Virus record (IMG/VR): IMGVR_UViG_3300025096_002712
Span: 42,291 to 106,290 of that record
Length of the DNA: 64,000 bases
Origin: a virus
Reading direction: 5' to 3' (one strand)
In this document: piece after piece, positions 8,946 through 18,536 of the stretch
Numbering within the stretch: position 1 is the stretch's first letter
Layout: each line of letters begins with the position of its first letter
Translations under genes and position numbers: made by a program
Notes under the pieces: model-generated
What the model saw: only the letters and a program-made list of their open reading frames with translations
Databases searched by the model: none
What the model was told of the DNA's origin: nothing

Positions 8946-10442
8946 TTGGCAACACCAACAGATGGAACTAAACTATCATTAGGAAAACTCGGTAGGGCAA
9001 CCGCCGTAGGTAATTCCGATTATACTTCTAAGACAAGTCTTAATGATGCTGGCAGAGATAGTGGAACTGATAAAACTAAGGTAAGTGATTTTTACATTGG
9101 TTCAGTAGATAATACTTTAGATGGTTATCCATATGTGGATGAACAAACAAATGAAACCTATACAATGACTTTCACTAATGAGAATAGTTTATTTCAATCT
9201 CGTATAGGTGGACGACACCAAAACTTTACTTGGAGTGGAAGTGCTTTATTTGCCCCACAATCAAATCAAGATTATACTGCAGTTTTTGCAGCAGGAACAA
9301 TAACAGACCACGCAACACCGAGTGTAAGTGAAAGTAATGTAGTTGTGGACTATGATTTTAATAATTGGGCAGATTCAAACACATTAGTTAGTTGGTCAGG
9401 TAGTGGGGCGAGTGTAATATCAAAGCATACTCTTGTAAGTCAATCACCATCTGGTTCTAATAATTTTGCAGTAAAGTTTAATACACAAGATAGTCATATA
9501 AGTCAGTCTTTAACAGTTAAAGGAAACTCTGTTTATAGAATTAGAGCAATGGCCTCATCTTCTAATCTTGATGAGGGAAATATAAATATGGAAATTAGTG
9601 GTGCTTATACTCAACAGACATTTAGAGGTATAGCAGGTAACGGTGAATGGAAAGAAACAAGAAATGATTTTTACACGAGTGGTTCTGCAGGAGTAACTCA
9701 AACCCTAAAACTTACTTTCACTGCAATATCAGCTTCTTCAGACCATAAACCACTATTAGATACGGTATTTTTTGAAAGATGGGAAGGTGCACATATGAGT
9801 GATACGAGTGTAGTTGTATCTGGTAAATATCATGATGCAGGACAGAGTGATGGGTTTAATGACCACGCTACACGATATAATACTGATATTACTAAAACTG
9901 TTGAAATACAAGATACATATGGTGGACTTGCAATAGCCTGTTTCTTACCAGGAACTTTAATATTAATGTCAGATGAAACTACAAAACCCATTGAAGATAT
10001 TAATGTGGGTGATGAAGTAATGTCATTAGATTTACCTGGACTTCCAGATGAAGATTTAGGATATTTAGAGTGGAAGGCTTATACAATGAGACCAATGGAT
10101 AATTTAGATGAAGTGATAGAAAGGTATAAGAAAACTGCAAATGTAGAACATTTATTTTATGATTATATGGATGGTTATTATAGTATTAATAATGGATACT
10201 TAAAAATTACGAGAGAACACGATCTTTTTATATATGATAATGGTATGTGGAGATGGATGACACCAAATGAAATAAGTGGTGGTATGAAATTATTTAGTTA
10301 TGAGGGCGAAATAATAAATATAGATTCGATAGAATGGGTAGAAGGTGAAGTTGAAGTTGTAAATTTTGATGTAGAACCATTGGATGTATATTTTGCAGGT
10401 GGAGTATTAGTTCACAACAAAGGAGCAAGTTCTGAACCATAA
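8946..10442 (+). CDS. Structural protein with C-terminal Hint domain
   Basis: A 498-residue protein from a TTG start; GGAG at 8935-8938 with a 7-base spacer supports it. Residues 1-60 contain the 'TSLNDAGRDSG' and 'KVSDFYIG' tail-type pattern. Residues 130-280 look like a beta-sandwich carbohydrate-binding module ('VVDYDFNNWADSNTLVSW', 'YRIRAMASSS'). Cys332 ('CFLPGTLILMSDETTKPIED') begins a Hint domain with 'KITREHDLF' as block B and a terminal 'YFAGGVLVHN' (Asn491) followed by Lys. The missing Cys/Ser/Thr after Asn argues against splicing and for one-sided cleavage. It is a diverged paralogue of the protein at 6763 in its Hint part. It directly follows the terminator, so it probably has its own promoter, although I cannot place one with confidence. 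Confidence 0.82.
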   Translation: MATPTDGTKLSLGKLGRATAVGNSDYTSKTSLNDAGRDSGTDKTKVSDFYIGSVDNTLDGYPYVDEQTNETYTMTFTNENSLFQSRIGGRHQNFTWSGSALFAPQSNQDYTAVFAAGTITDHATPSVSESNVVVDYDFNNWADSNTLVSWSGSGASVISKHTLVSQSPSGSNNFAVKFNTQDSHISQSLTVKGNSVYRIRAMASSSNLDEGNINMEISGAYTQQTFRGIAGNGEWKETRNDFYTSGSAGVTQTLKLTFTAISASSDHKPLLDTVFFERWEGAHMSDTSVVVSGKYHDAGQSDGFNDHATRYNTDITKTVEIQDTYGGLAIACFLPGTLILMSDETTKPIEDINVGDEVMSLDLPGLPDEDLGYLEWKAYTMRPMDNLDEVIERYKKTANVEHLFYDYMDGYYSINNGYLKITREHDLFIYDNGMWRWMTPNEISGGMKLFSYEGEIINIDSIEWVEGEVEVVNFDVEPLDVYFAGGVLVHNKGASSEP

Positions 10443-10499
10443 ATAATATGATTTGAAAGTTTTTTTAACTATTTATTAAAGGATAACAATAGGTTTTAT
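10443..10499. other. Short AT-rich intergenic gap
   Basis: This 57-base gap separates the tail block from the glycan island. It contains a T-run and 'TATTTATTA', which is also found after the stop at 8864 and before the radical SAM genes at 23129 and 59937. There is no convincing hairpin. AAAGGATAA may serve weakly as ribosome binding site for the ATG at 10500. Confidence 0.4.
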
Positions 10500-11210
10500 A
10501 TGTCAATACTAAATCGTGGATATATATACGATTCAATAACAAGAAATGAAGATTCAGGTTCAGTATCATATAGATGGACTCATGGTGCTAATGACACTTA
10601 TATGGGCACTGGTATATTTTATTATGCCATTCCATATTTTCTAAAGGCACGAGTATGTGTTTGTCTTGGTAGTGGTGGTGGATATGTGCCACGATTGATG
10701 GTTGATTGTGTTCATGAATTAAATGAAGTTGATATGTATGGTGAGAATAAATATGGTGAAGTCTATGTTGTTGATGCGACAAATGGTTTTAATGGTGAAG
10801 TTGATTGGTCTGATGAGGATAGTTTTTTACGAGAAAAGTTTAATCCAAAATTTTTAAACACCACTACGGAAGATGCATTCTATAACTTTTTTGTTAAACG
10901 GGATATCAAAATAGATTATTTACATATAGATGCAGACCATACTTATGAGGGTTGTAAACTTGACTTTGATTTATATTCTACGATAATGAACGAAAATGGA
11001 ATTATATCAATACACGATACAGATAGAAAATATTGGGAAAACTTTGGAACTTATGATGGAGAGGAACATGATTCCTGTACGGGTCCAAGTGAAGTTATAA
11101 ATGAAATCAGTAATAAATGGGAAGTATTTAATTTGTTTGATTATAAAGAAAAAAATGAAGTTTTACCTTCTTCTGGTTTAACTATATTGAGAAGAAAAGA
11201 TGAGATATAG
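10500..11210 (+). CDS. SAM-dependent methyltransferase (Methyltransf_24-like)
   Basis: A 236-residue Rossmann-type methyltransferase. 'VCLGSGGGYVPRLM' is the SAM-binding glycine loop. 'VYVVDATNG' gives the acidic end of the second strand. 'IDYLHIDADHTYEGCKLDF' with the following 'MNENGIISIHDT' is the signature of the family that includes rhamnosyl O-methyltransferases and other sugar methylases. As the first gene of the glycan island, it probably O-methylates a sugar. The stop overlaps the next gene's start by 11 bases. Confidence 0.8.
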   Translation: MSILNRGYIYDSITRNEDSGSVSYRWTHGANDTYMGTGIFYYAIPYFLKARVCVCLGSGGGYVPRLMVDCVHELNEVDMYGENKYGEVYVVDATNGFNGEVDWSDEDSFLREKFNPKFLNTTTEDAFYNFFVKRDIKIDYLHIDADHTYEGCKLDFDLYSTIMNENGIISIHDTDRKYWENFGTYDGEEHDSCTGPSEVINEISNKWEVFNLFDYKEKNEVLPSSGLTILRRKDEI

Positions 11211-13668
11211 ACCAACAAAGTTTACCATAGAAGAACAACAGGATATACGAGAACGATATAGTGAATGGTTAAAACCAGAAAATATTATTTGGGTAGAAAA
11301 GGAATATAAAGATAATATACAATATTATGAATACCAAGAAATAGAAAAGTTTATTGATAAACATTTTAATTTTGCAAAAAGTTATGCAGAAAAAATGTGG
11401 GTATTAGAAAAAATAAAGGATTGGAATTCTCATACTTCTCAATATATTGATAGTAGAATAGGTAATTATAAAATAAATGATTTTAATGATGAAACACTTC
11501 AAAGAATTATATTGGAAGAAATAGAACACGGTGGTGCAGAAGGAAAGGGATTTTTAAGTGATTTTATAGAAAATAGAATTAAAGATATGGAACTTTCTTC
11601 ATTTCAAGAAGAACTAAGTGTTAGACAAAAGTTGTGTGATTTAGAGTTTCATACAACACCTTATGTTGAAAAAAGAATAGGAGATTATGAAATAGAAGAT
11701 TTAGATGATGAATTAGTAAAACGAATAAAATTAGAAGAATGTGAAAAATTAAATAGCCCATTTATATTAAAACAAATAAAAAAACATATGGGAAAAATAC
11801 ATCCTGATGATGAACTCTCAAAGAGACAGATATTAAACGAGTGTGAGAAACATACTAATGATTATGTTGCAAAAAGAATAAAAGAATTTCAACCACTAAC
11901 TTTAAAAACTGAAAATCACGAAGATTTATATGAACAGTTACAATGGAGAGAAGATTTAGAGCAAATAATTGATCATAGATCTGAGTTTATAGATCAAAAT
12001 ATAAAATTTTATAAAGGTCGTGGTGTAGAAATAACAACACCCACACAGGAACTCGAACACAGATTAAAACTTGAAGAATGTGAAAAGTTTAATACAGACT
12101 ATATTTCAAGAGAAACAGCAAGATTAAAGGATGAATATTTAATTCGTGATCCACAAGAAGAACTTAAACATAGAATGAATCTTGCATTTTTCGAAGATAA
12201 TGTAAAGGATAAAGAAAAAATAGCAAGTAAAGAAACATTTTGGGATATGATTTCAGTTCATGGATTAGAAAATTTAAATCTACTCAAGGAAGAATTAAAT
12301 AATGTAGGTAATGGTTTTTGTTTAGCAAAATGGAATCAAGTTAGTATTCTTTTACAGACAGGTCAAACTCATAGTTGTCACCACCCAAGACCTCATGTAG
12401 TTCCTAAAAGAGAATTGGAAAACAATCCATCTGCACTTCACAATACATATTTCAAAAAGATGCAAAGAAAGACGATGTTAAAAGGTGGTCGTCCAAAGGA
12501 ATGTGATTATTGTTGGAATGTAGAAGATGCTAATCCAGGAGCATTTAGTGATAGGATTATGAAAAGTGGTGAGGCCTGGGCATTTCCATACTTCGATAAG
12601 ATTAAAAGGTCAGATCCAGAAGAAAATACTAATCCATCTTATGTAGAAGTTAGTTTTTCTAATCAATGTAATATGAGTTGTGGTTATTGTGATGTCAAAA
12701 GTAGTTCCAATTGGCAACACGAAATAGCAACAAAAGGACATTATCCTACGAGTGGAATGTATAACAATACTGAATGGATGGAAAGGGAAGGAATAGTTCC
12801 GATACCACATACTAAACCCAATCCATACAGAGATGCTTTTTGGAAATGGTGGCCAGACTTATTCCCAACACTTCATACTTTTAGAATAACTGGAGGTGAA
12901 CCACTTTTACATAAAGATACATTTAAAGTTTTAGATTATCTAATAGAAAATCCAAAAGTAAATCCTATGTTAGAAATGTCTGTTAATAGTAATTTATGTG
13001 CACCACAACATTTATTTGAAGAGTTTGTGGATAAAGTTAAGTATATTACAGATAGAGACTTAGTTTGGAATTTTGCACTATTTACAAGTATTGAGGCGGA
13101 CGGGAAACACGCAGAATATATGAGAGATGGAATGGACGCTGATAGATTTTGGAATAACTTAGATTATTTTTTAACCAAATGTCAAAAACCAGAGGCAACT
13201 ATAATGGCAACTTATAATCTTACAAGTGTTTCAACTTATCACGAAGTGATTAAGAAGGTATTTGAATTAAAAAAGAAACATTATAATGGCCAAAGATACA
13301 GACATTATGGTATAATACTGGACACGGCATATCTTAGACATCCAGAGTTCTTACAAGTTCGTTTATTGTCTACACATTGGATTGATAAAATACGAGAAGA
13401 TGTAAAATTAATGGAGAGTTTAGCGGAAGAAAAATATACTCATATTTATGGACATGGACATGCAGGATTTTATGATTTTGAAAGAGAAAAATTAAGACGA
13501 GTATTGGATTGGGTAGATGCCCCACTCGATGATGTAAAATGGTTAATGAAAATGAGGAAAGATTTTGTATTATTTATCGATGAGTTTGATATAAGACGAG
13601 GAAAAAACTTCTTAGAAACTTTTCCAGAGATGGAAGATTTTTACAATTCTTGTAAGAAGTTGATATAA
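11200..13668 (+). CDS. Twitch-type radical SAM protein with repetitive N-terminus
   Basis: An 822-residue protein. Residues 1-340 are a highly charged helical region made of about seven units of 40-45 residues, with a core like 'L-x2-R-x2-LEECE-x2-N-x2-YI-x2-RI'. Residues about 385-450 carry a cysteine-containing segment ('SCHHPRPH', 'GGRPKECDYCWNVED') typical of twitch-domain radical SAM proteins. The catalytic domain follows, with the 4Fe-4S cysteines Cys490, Cys494 and Cys497 ('CNMSCGYC') and 'ITGGEPLLHKD'. Such enzymes cut SAM to make a radical; the substrate is unknown. The repeat region is an unusual addition and could be a scaffold or partner-binding arm. The gene overlaps both neighbours. 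Confidence 0.83.
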   Translation: MRYRPTKFTIEEQQDIRERYSEWLKPENIIWVEKEYKDNIQYYEYQEIEKFIDKHFNFAKSYAEKMWVLEKIKDWNSHTSQYIDSRIGNYKINDFNDETLQRIILEEIEHGGAEGKGFLSDFIENRIKDMELSSFQEELSVRQKLCDLEFHTTPYVEKRIGDYEIEDLDDELVKRIKLEECEKLNSPFILKQIKKHMGKIHPDDELSKRQILNECEKHTNDYVAKRIKEFQPLTLKTENHEDLYEQLQWREDLEQIIDHRSEFIDQNIKFYKGRGVEITTPTQELEHRLKLEECEKFNTDYISRETARLKDEYLIRDPQEELKHRMNLAFFEDNVKDKEKIASKETFWDMISVHGLENLNLLKEELNNVGNGFCLAKWNQVSILLQTGQTHSCHHPRPHVVPKRELENNPSALHNTYFKKMQRKTMLKGGRPKECDYCWNVEDANPGAFSDRIMKSGEAWAFPYFDKIKRSDPEENTNPSYVEVSFSNQCNMSCGYCDVKSSSNWQHEIATKGHYPTSGMYNNTEWMEREGIVPIPHTKPNPYRDAFWKWWPDLFPTLHTFRITGGEPLLHKDTFKVLDYLIENPKVNPMLEMSVNSNLCAPQHLFEEFVDKVKYITDRDLVWNFALFTSIEADGKHAEYMRDGMDADRFWNNLDYFLTKCQKPEATIMATYNLTSVSTYHEVIKKVFELKKKHYNGQRYRHYGIILDTAYLRHPEFLQVRLLSTHWIDKIREDVKLMESLAEEKYTHIYGHGHAGFYDFEREKLRRVLDWVDAPLDDVKWLMKMRKDFVLFIDEFDIRRGKNFLETFPEMEDFYNSCKKLI

Positions 13669-14387
13669 TGTTTGGAGTATTAACAAATAAAGGACAAGTT
13701 AATTATGTTTCATTAGATGATTTTATTTCTATTGATAAGATGAATTATTTCGAAACATATTTTGAGAAACAATTTGATAAGTTTTGTAATGATCTTCCAC
13801 GAATTGTAGAGAGAAATGGATGGGCTGCAAATGAGTATTCGAAGGATGCTATAAATGATTCAGATAGAGTTTATTTATTCAATTCTTTAATGAGTACTTG
13901 GTATGATGACATTATTCCAAGAGATTATGCGTGGAAATTAGTAAAGACATATGTACCTGAATTTGTAGAATATTTATATGACAATGTATTGGATTATATG
14001 CATGGGTTTTTTATAAAACGCGAACTTCACAAGCCTATGGAATTTCATAGAGATTGGGGTGATAATGGACTTGATCCAACAGAAGAAGATTCACGAGGAA
14101 TGCAGGAAACTTGGATATGGTTTAGATTTTCGGATACTAAAAAACTTTATGTTTCAGACATAGATGGTGAACATGATGTTTCTAAAAGAATACCAATGGA
14201 ATCCTATGGTGCAGTATTTAATGGGTTAGATTATCATGGTTGTTATGATGGTTCGAGTGGATTTAGTGTAAGGATTAATGGTGGATTAAAACAAAATATC
14301 ATAGACGATACAGGGATTGATGTTACTACTTGGAAAGAATGGTATCCAGCTACTGGTCATTGGTTAGATGAGAAATTAACTCTATGA
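13668..14387 (+). CDS. 2OG-Fe(II)-oxygenase-like protein
   Basis: A 239-residue protein. 'MEFHRDWGDN' (His-x-Asp), a later 'GLDYHGCYDG' His and 'FSVRINGGL' Arg fit the H-x-D...H...R pattern of the double-stranded beta-helix dioxygenases. These use Fe(II) and 2-oxoglutarate to hydroxylate a substrate. It sits between a radical SAM gene and glycosyltransferases, so a sugar or glycan-carrier substrate is plausible. Family assignment rests only on motif order, so it is tentative. The start A is shared with the previous stop. Confidence 0.5.
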   Translation: MFGVLTNKGQVNYVSLDDFISIDKMNYFETYFEKQFDKFCNDLPRIVERNGWAANEYSKDAINDSDRVYLFNSLMSTWYDDIIPRDYAWKLVKTYVPEFVEYLYDNVLDYMHGFFIKRELHKPMEFHRDWGDNGLDPTEEDSRGMQETWIWFRFSDTKKLYVSDIDGEHDVSKRIPMESYGAVFNGLDYHGCYDGSSGFSVRINGGLKQNIIDDTGIDVTTWKEWYPATGHWLDEKLTL

Positions 14388-15238
14388 GTATAAATTTAGT
14401 TACAGTTTGTGGTCATAATACCACAATGTTAAGACATATGTTGCAACATTACAAAGATTTTGTTGATGAAATCTATGTAGTTGTATATTTATCAACAGAC
14501 AAGGATAGAGTTTTATCTGAAGTCAAAGAAATCACTCGTGATTTAAATATTGATATACATAAGACGACAGTTGAAGAACCATTTAATTGGACAAGGGTTA
14601 CGGAGTTATATAATGAAACAAAGTTATTAAAACCAGATGATTGGTGGATTGTAGCAGATGATGATGAACTTCATGTATATCCAACACCAATCAATGAACT
14701 CATAGAAGATTGTGAAGAAAATGGTTATCAGTTTATTACAGGAGCATTTTTAGATAGGATCGGTGAAAGAGGTCGATTCCCAAAGATTGATGATGATAGT
14801 GATGTTTGGAAAGAGTTTCCATTGGCTGGTTCATTTAGATATCCAGTTTCAAATGCCTGTCCAAATAAAACTGTAGTGATGAAAGGTATTATACAAGTCA
14901 CTAATGGACAACATTATGCAATGGTAAACGATTTCCAAGATACTTATGGTGATAGGTGGATGCACGAGTTGAGATATCCAGTCGGTGGGTGTTTTATTCA
15001 AGTTCATCATTTTAAATGGGATATTTCAGTTATTGATAGAATAAGAGATGTTTCTCTTACAAAAAAAGATTACACATTTCATGATGAATATAAGAAAATG
15101 TTTGATTATATAATGGATAATTTTGGAACAATTAATATTAGAGATGAAAGATTTATGATAGAAAGAAGTGGTAAAAATTATTACGATTATCCATATTGGG
15201 ATAAAATAAGAACACAGGCTATAGAGTATAGAACATGA
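14384..15238 (+). CDS. Family 2-type glycosyltransferase
   Basis: A 284-residue GT-A fold enzyme. The start 'MSINLVTVCGHNTTMLRHML' followed by 'YVVVYLSTD' gives the nucleotide-binding strands. 'WWIVADDDELHVYP' carries the D-x-D metal site. This layout matches the Glyco_tranf_2_4 / GT92-related group. The enzyme would transfer a sugar with inversion using a divalent metal. The N-terminal ATGA overlap and 4-base overlap with the next gene place it in the same operon as the GT7-LamG genes. Confidence 0.75.
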   Translation: MSINLVTVCGHNTTMLRHMLQHYKDFVDEIYVVVYLSTDKDRVLSEVKEITRDLNIDIHKTTVEEPFNWTRVTELYNETKLLKPDDWWIVADDDELHVYPTPINELIEDCEENGYQFITGAFLDRIGERGRFPKIDDDSDVWKEFPLAGSFRYPVSNACPNKTVVMKGIIQVTNGQHYAMVNDFQDTYGDRWMHELRYPVGGCFIQVHHFKWDISVIDRIRDVSLTKKDYTFHDEYKKMFDYIMDNFGTINIRDERFMIERSGKNYYDYPYWDKIRTQAIEYRT

Positions 15239-16716
15239 AAAGATTAGCAGTTATACTACCATATAACGAGAGTCATATAGAAAACTTTACAGAACATTTT
15301 AGGGCTACTATACAAGAGGGTGAAGATTTATATTATAAATTATGTTTTATAAAACAAAAGTCTAATAGACCATTAAATAAAGGTAAGTTGTTTAATATTG
15401 GATATATGTTACATAAGGATAGTTTTGATTATTTTTGTTTTCACGATTCAGATTTAATACCAATTTCTGATGAATGTGATTATTCATATGAAGAAAAACC
15501 AATTTCATTAGTAGGTATGAGAGATAAAATAAAGTTTGGTGATCAAGAAAATTTAGAAGATTTTGATGATTATACTTTACCTTATGATGAGTATTTTGGT
15601 GGAGCAGTTTTATTTTCAAAAGAACATTTTCAAGAAGTTAATGGATACTCAAATGAATATTGGGGTGTTGGTTATGAAGATTATGATTTACTGCTTAGAT
15701 GTGTGGTTAAGGGATTGCCTATTAGAAAAGAGTTGGAAGTTGAACCATCAAAAACTTATGGAACTTTTAATGGTGTAAATTCGTATTTAAAAATACCAGC
15801 AAAAAATGCAAAAATTAGAAATGCAACTAATAAAAGTTTTACAATGTGTGGGTGGTTCAAGACTGACGGAGAACCACCGTATGGAGCTGATATAGATAGT
15901 AATAGATGTGAATATTTTATATTTGGTCGTCCAGGATATCATATGGGACTTTCTTATACTCATGGTGGATTCGCCAAGGGTGTAATTTGGATTAGGGAAC
16001 AGGGAAAAAGTGAAAGAAATGCATTAGTAATAAAAACTTTGTTAGGTGCAGACCAATGGCATCATATAGCACTTACTGTTGACGAAATGAAACAAGAGAT
16101 GATTCTTTATATAAATGGAATAGAAGTTGGTAAAGAATCTTATGATGGAGAAATCCTTCCATACCATAGTAAACCATATTATATTGGAGTCGGTGATCCA
16201 GATATAAATCATTGGAGAAACTATTTCGTGGGTAAAATTGCAGAAGTAGGATTATGGTCTGAATCATTAAAATCTGATGAAATTGTACATATTTTTAATA
16301 AGGGCATAGTTGATAATAGAGGTGAATATTCAACTTCTGCTTTACCAGTAGGAGTTTGGGATTTTAAAGGTGGATATTCAGATAGAACTTTTGATGTGTC
16401 TGGAAATGGAAATCATGCAAAGTTTAATAATATCGATTTTGCAAATAAATCGTTAAAAAGTAATACTGAGCGATATTTACCTTATAGAAGAAATGGTGCT
16501 TATGGTTTTATATCACATCCAAATGAATATTTAAATCTCGAAAATATAAAGAGAAGTCAACATCCTGAAATAATGACAAATCGTAATTCTTTTAATAAGA
16601 AAATTAGAAATCAAATGCAGGATATAGATAAAGATGGCCTATCATCAACAAGATTTCGGATAGTCAATAGAAAAGACTATCAAGGAAAACATGAAATAAT
16701 AGAAGTTGTAATATAA
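15235..16716 (+). CDS. GT7 galactosyltransferase-like enzyme with inserted LamG domain (copy 1)
   Basis: A 493-residue protein. Residues 1-165 match the beta-1,4-galactosyltransferase (GT7) core: 'RPLNKGKLFNIGY', the D-x-D 'FHDSDLIP' (69-76), 'YFGGAVLFSKEHFQEVNGYSN' in slightly altered form, and 'YWGVGYEDYDL' (142-152). Residues about 174-405 are a LamG/concanavalin-type lectin domain ('GWFKTDG', 'WHHIALTVD', 'YYIGVGDPD', 'GKIAEVGLWS'). Residues about 412-493 resume the GT7 domain: 'YRRNGAYGFISHPNE' with His428 in the place of the metal-binding His, and 'DIDKDGLSSTRF'. So the lectin lies inside the catalytic domain. Acceptor and donor are unknown, with UDP-Gal or UDP-GalNAc likely. In the acidic motif a Tyr replaces one Asp ('EDYD'). 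Confidence 0.85.
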   Translation: MKRLAVILPYNESHIENFTEHFRATIQEGEDLYYKLCFIKQKSNRPLNKGKLFNIGYMLHKDSFDYFCFHDSDLIPISDECDYSYEEKPISLVGMRDKIKFGDQENLEDFDDYTLPYDEYFGGAVLFSKEHFQEVNGYSNEYWGVGYEDYDLLLRCVVKGLPIRKELEVEPSKTYGTFNGVNSYLKIPAKNAKIRNATNKSFTMCGWFKTDGEPPYGADIDSNRCEYFIFGRPGYHMGLSYTHGGFAKGVIWIREQGKSERNALVIKTLLGADQWHHIALTVDEMKQEMILYINGIEVGKESYDGEILPYHSKPYYIGVGDPDINHWRNYFVGKIAEVGLWSESLKSDEIVHIFNKGIVDNRGEYSTSALPVGVWDFKGGYSDRTFDVSGNGNHAKFNNIDFANKSLKSNTERYLPYRRNGAYGFISHPNEYLNLENIKRSQHPEIMTNRNSFNKKIRNQMQDIDKDGLSSTRFRIVNRKDYQGKHEIIEVVI

Positions 16717-16727
16717 GGAGAAAAATT

Positions 16728-17051
16728 ATGGCTACAAAGAAAAAAGAAACAGATGCAAGAGATGCTCTCGACGCTGGAACTACTAATGAAGGCAGTGAAC
16801 TTTCTGCAATAGCAGTTAAGTCATTGACCAATTTGGAAGAAAAGGTTGATGCAATCGATTGGAAACTATGGGAAATCTACAATATCGTAAAGACATATGT
16901 AGAAAATAATCCAGCAGGTTCATCAGCACCAGCCGTTTCACAACCACAAGCATCCGCAGCAGATATTGCTGGGGAGATTGCAAAAGCATTAGGTGGAGCA
17001 TCAGGCAAAGAGGAAAAGAAGTCAGCAGTATCTAAACTATTTGGGGGATAA
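16728..17051 (+). CDS. Small Ala-rich protein of unknown function
   Basis: A 107-residue protein with AAGGAG 7 bases before its ATG. The N-terminal part is Lys-rich. The middle 'SLTNLEEKVDAIDWKLWEIYNIVKTY' would form a short coiled coil. The C-terminal half is Ala/Ser/Pro-rich, ending 'EKKSAVSKLFGG'. No family is recognised. Wedged between two GT7-LamG genes, it may be an oligomerising partner or scaffold, but that is only a guess from position. Confidence 0.65.
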   Translation: MATKKKETDARDALDAGTTNEGSELSAIAVKSLTNLEEKVDAIDWKLWEIYNIVKTYVENNPAGSSAPAVSQPQASAADIAGEIAKALGGASGKEEKKSAVSKLFGG

Positions 17052-17054
17052 ACC

Positions 17055-18536
17055 TTGAAACCAAAACTCGCTATAATAGTACCATATCGAGATAGGGAAG
17101 AACATTTAGCTCTATTTGTGCCTCATATGGACAAGTTTTTGTCCGATAGGGAAATTCCATACAAGATATTTGTTGTAGAACAAGGGAATGATAGGGCCTT
17201 TAATCGTGGTTGGTTAATAAATGTTGGTTATTCAATAGCAAAAGAACAAGGATTTGATTATTTTTGTTTTCACGATATTGATATGCTTCCAGAGGATAAT
17301 TCTTGTGATTATTCTTGGGTAGATAAACCAACACATTTGGCCGCACGGTTAAGTAAGTTTAAATATCGTTTAGTCTATCCTGAATATATGGGTGGTGTTA
17401 CTCTAATGAATAGAGAACATTTTGAATGGATTAATGGATTTTCTAACAACTATTGGGGATGGGGATTTGAAGATGATGATTTACTTTATCGTTGTAGAAC
17501 CCGTGGAGTGCCCTTAGAAGAACAGAGAACCTTTAAGGCAAAAGATAAAAATCCACTTTATACAAATTGTATGGAGTTTAATGGACGAGATTATCTTGAA
17601 ATAAAGAATAGCCTTTCATTAAACAAAGTTGTTAATTCGTCTTTTTCAGTTGAAGCCTGGGTAGAACCATATGGAGATTTAAAACTTGACCCGAATAAAG
17701 AATATGATGAGTTTCATGTCTTTACTCGTCCAGGTCATCACGTTGGAATTGCATATACAAGTGGATTGCAATACAAAGGTGCAATTTGGACAGAAGATGG
17801 TAGTCAACCTATGGTTATTTCTGATAGGCGTTCTGGTGAATGGGTTCATGTTATTTATACAGTTGATACATTGTTAAAAAGATTGAGAATGTATGTGAAT
17901 GGTGTAGAAACAGCTGAATCACCAACAGATTATTTGGGTAAACTTAAAGAGGCAAACAATGTTCCATATTATATTGGATGTGCAAATCCAATGGCAAGGT
18001 TCAACGATAGGGGTTACTTTATAGGTAATGTCGCTCAAGTTGCAATGTGGTCAACTTGTTTAGAATCGAGTGAAGTAGAACATCTATACAATGAAGGTCG
18101 ACCATATAATGTTACAGAGGATCAAAAATTTGACGGATGGAAATCTGGAAAAGAAACCTATAAATCAGCAAATAAAGTTGTTGGATATTGGGACTTTGAA
18201 AATATAGTCGGTGATATGGCTCTTGACAAAAGTGGAAATGATAATCACGCTAAAATAATAGGGGCGATAAAGAAAGAAAAGGAATTACGGATAGGTAGTA
18301 GTGCATTAGTACCTAATAGACGAGATGGAAGATTTACTTGTTTAGAACATGAAGAAAATGGTTGGGGACAAAGTAAGTTCACACATTGGGAAACGCGAGA
18401 AAACCAATTACGATTTTTTAATAGAGTGAGAAGTGGATTAACCGACATTAAAGATGATGGTTTGAGTTCATTATCATATGAAGTTATACATAAAGAAACA
18501 TTTTTGGATGATCACGAGTTTATATCAGTAACATGA
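17055..18536 (+). CDS. GT7 galactosyltransferase-like enzyme with inserted LamG domain (copy 2)
   Basis: A 493-residue protein from a TTG start; GGGGGA just upstream supports it. This is the cleanest copy. 'AFNRGWLINVGY', 'FHDIDMLP' (72-79), 'MGGVTLMNREHFEWINGFSN' and 'YWGWGFEDDDL' (133-143) match the animal beta-1,4-galactosyltransferase motifs very closely. A LamG domain fills residues about 172-410 ('YYIGCANP', 'YFIGNVAQVAMWS'). The GT7 end follows: 'VPNRRDGRFTCLEHEEN' with His432, then 'DDGLSSLSY' (468-475). In the known family the His after the acidic motif binds Mn2+, so both halves are needed for one active site. The gene overlaps the third copy by 4 bases. Confidence 0.88.
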   Translation: MKPKLAIIVPYRDREEHLALFVPHMDKFLSDREIPYKIFVVEQGNDRAFNRGWLINVGYSIAKEQGFDYFCFHDIDMLPEDNSCDYSWVDKPTHLAARLSKFKYRLVYPEYMGGVTLMNREHFEWINGFSNNYWGWGFEDDDLLYRCRTRGVPLEEQRTFKAKDKNPLYTNCMEFNGRDYLEIKNSLSLNKVVNSSFSVEAWVEPYGDLKLDPNKEYDEFHVFTRPGHHVGIAYTSGLQYKGAIWTEDGSQPMVISDRRSGEWVHVIYTVDTLLKRLRMYVNGVETAESPTDYLGKLKEANNVPYYIGCANPMARFNDRGYFIGNVAQVAMWSTCLESSEVEHLYNEGRPYNVTEDQKFDGWKSGKETYKSANKVVGYWDFENIVGDMALDKSGNDNHAKIIGAIKKEKELRIGSSALVPNRRDGRFTCLEHEENGWGQSKFTHWETRENQLRFFNRVRSGLTDIKDDGLSSLSYEVIHKETFLDDHEFISVT

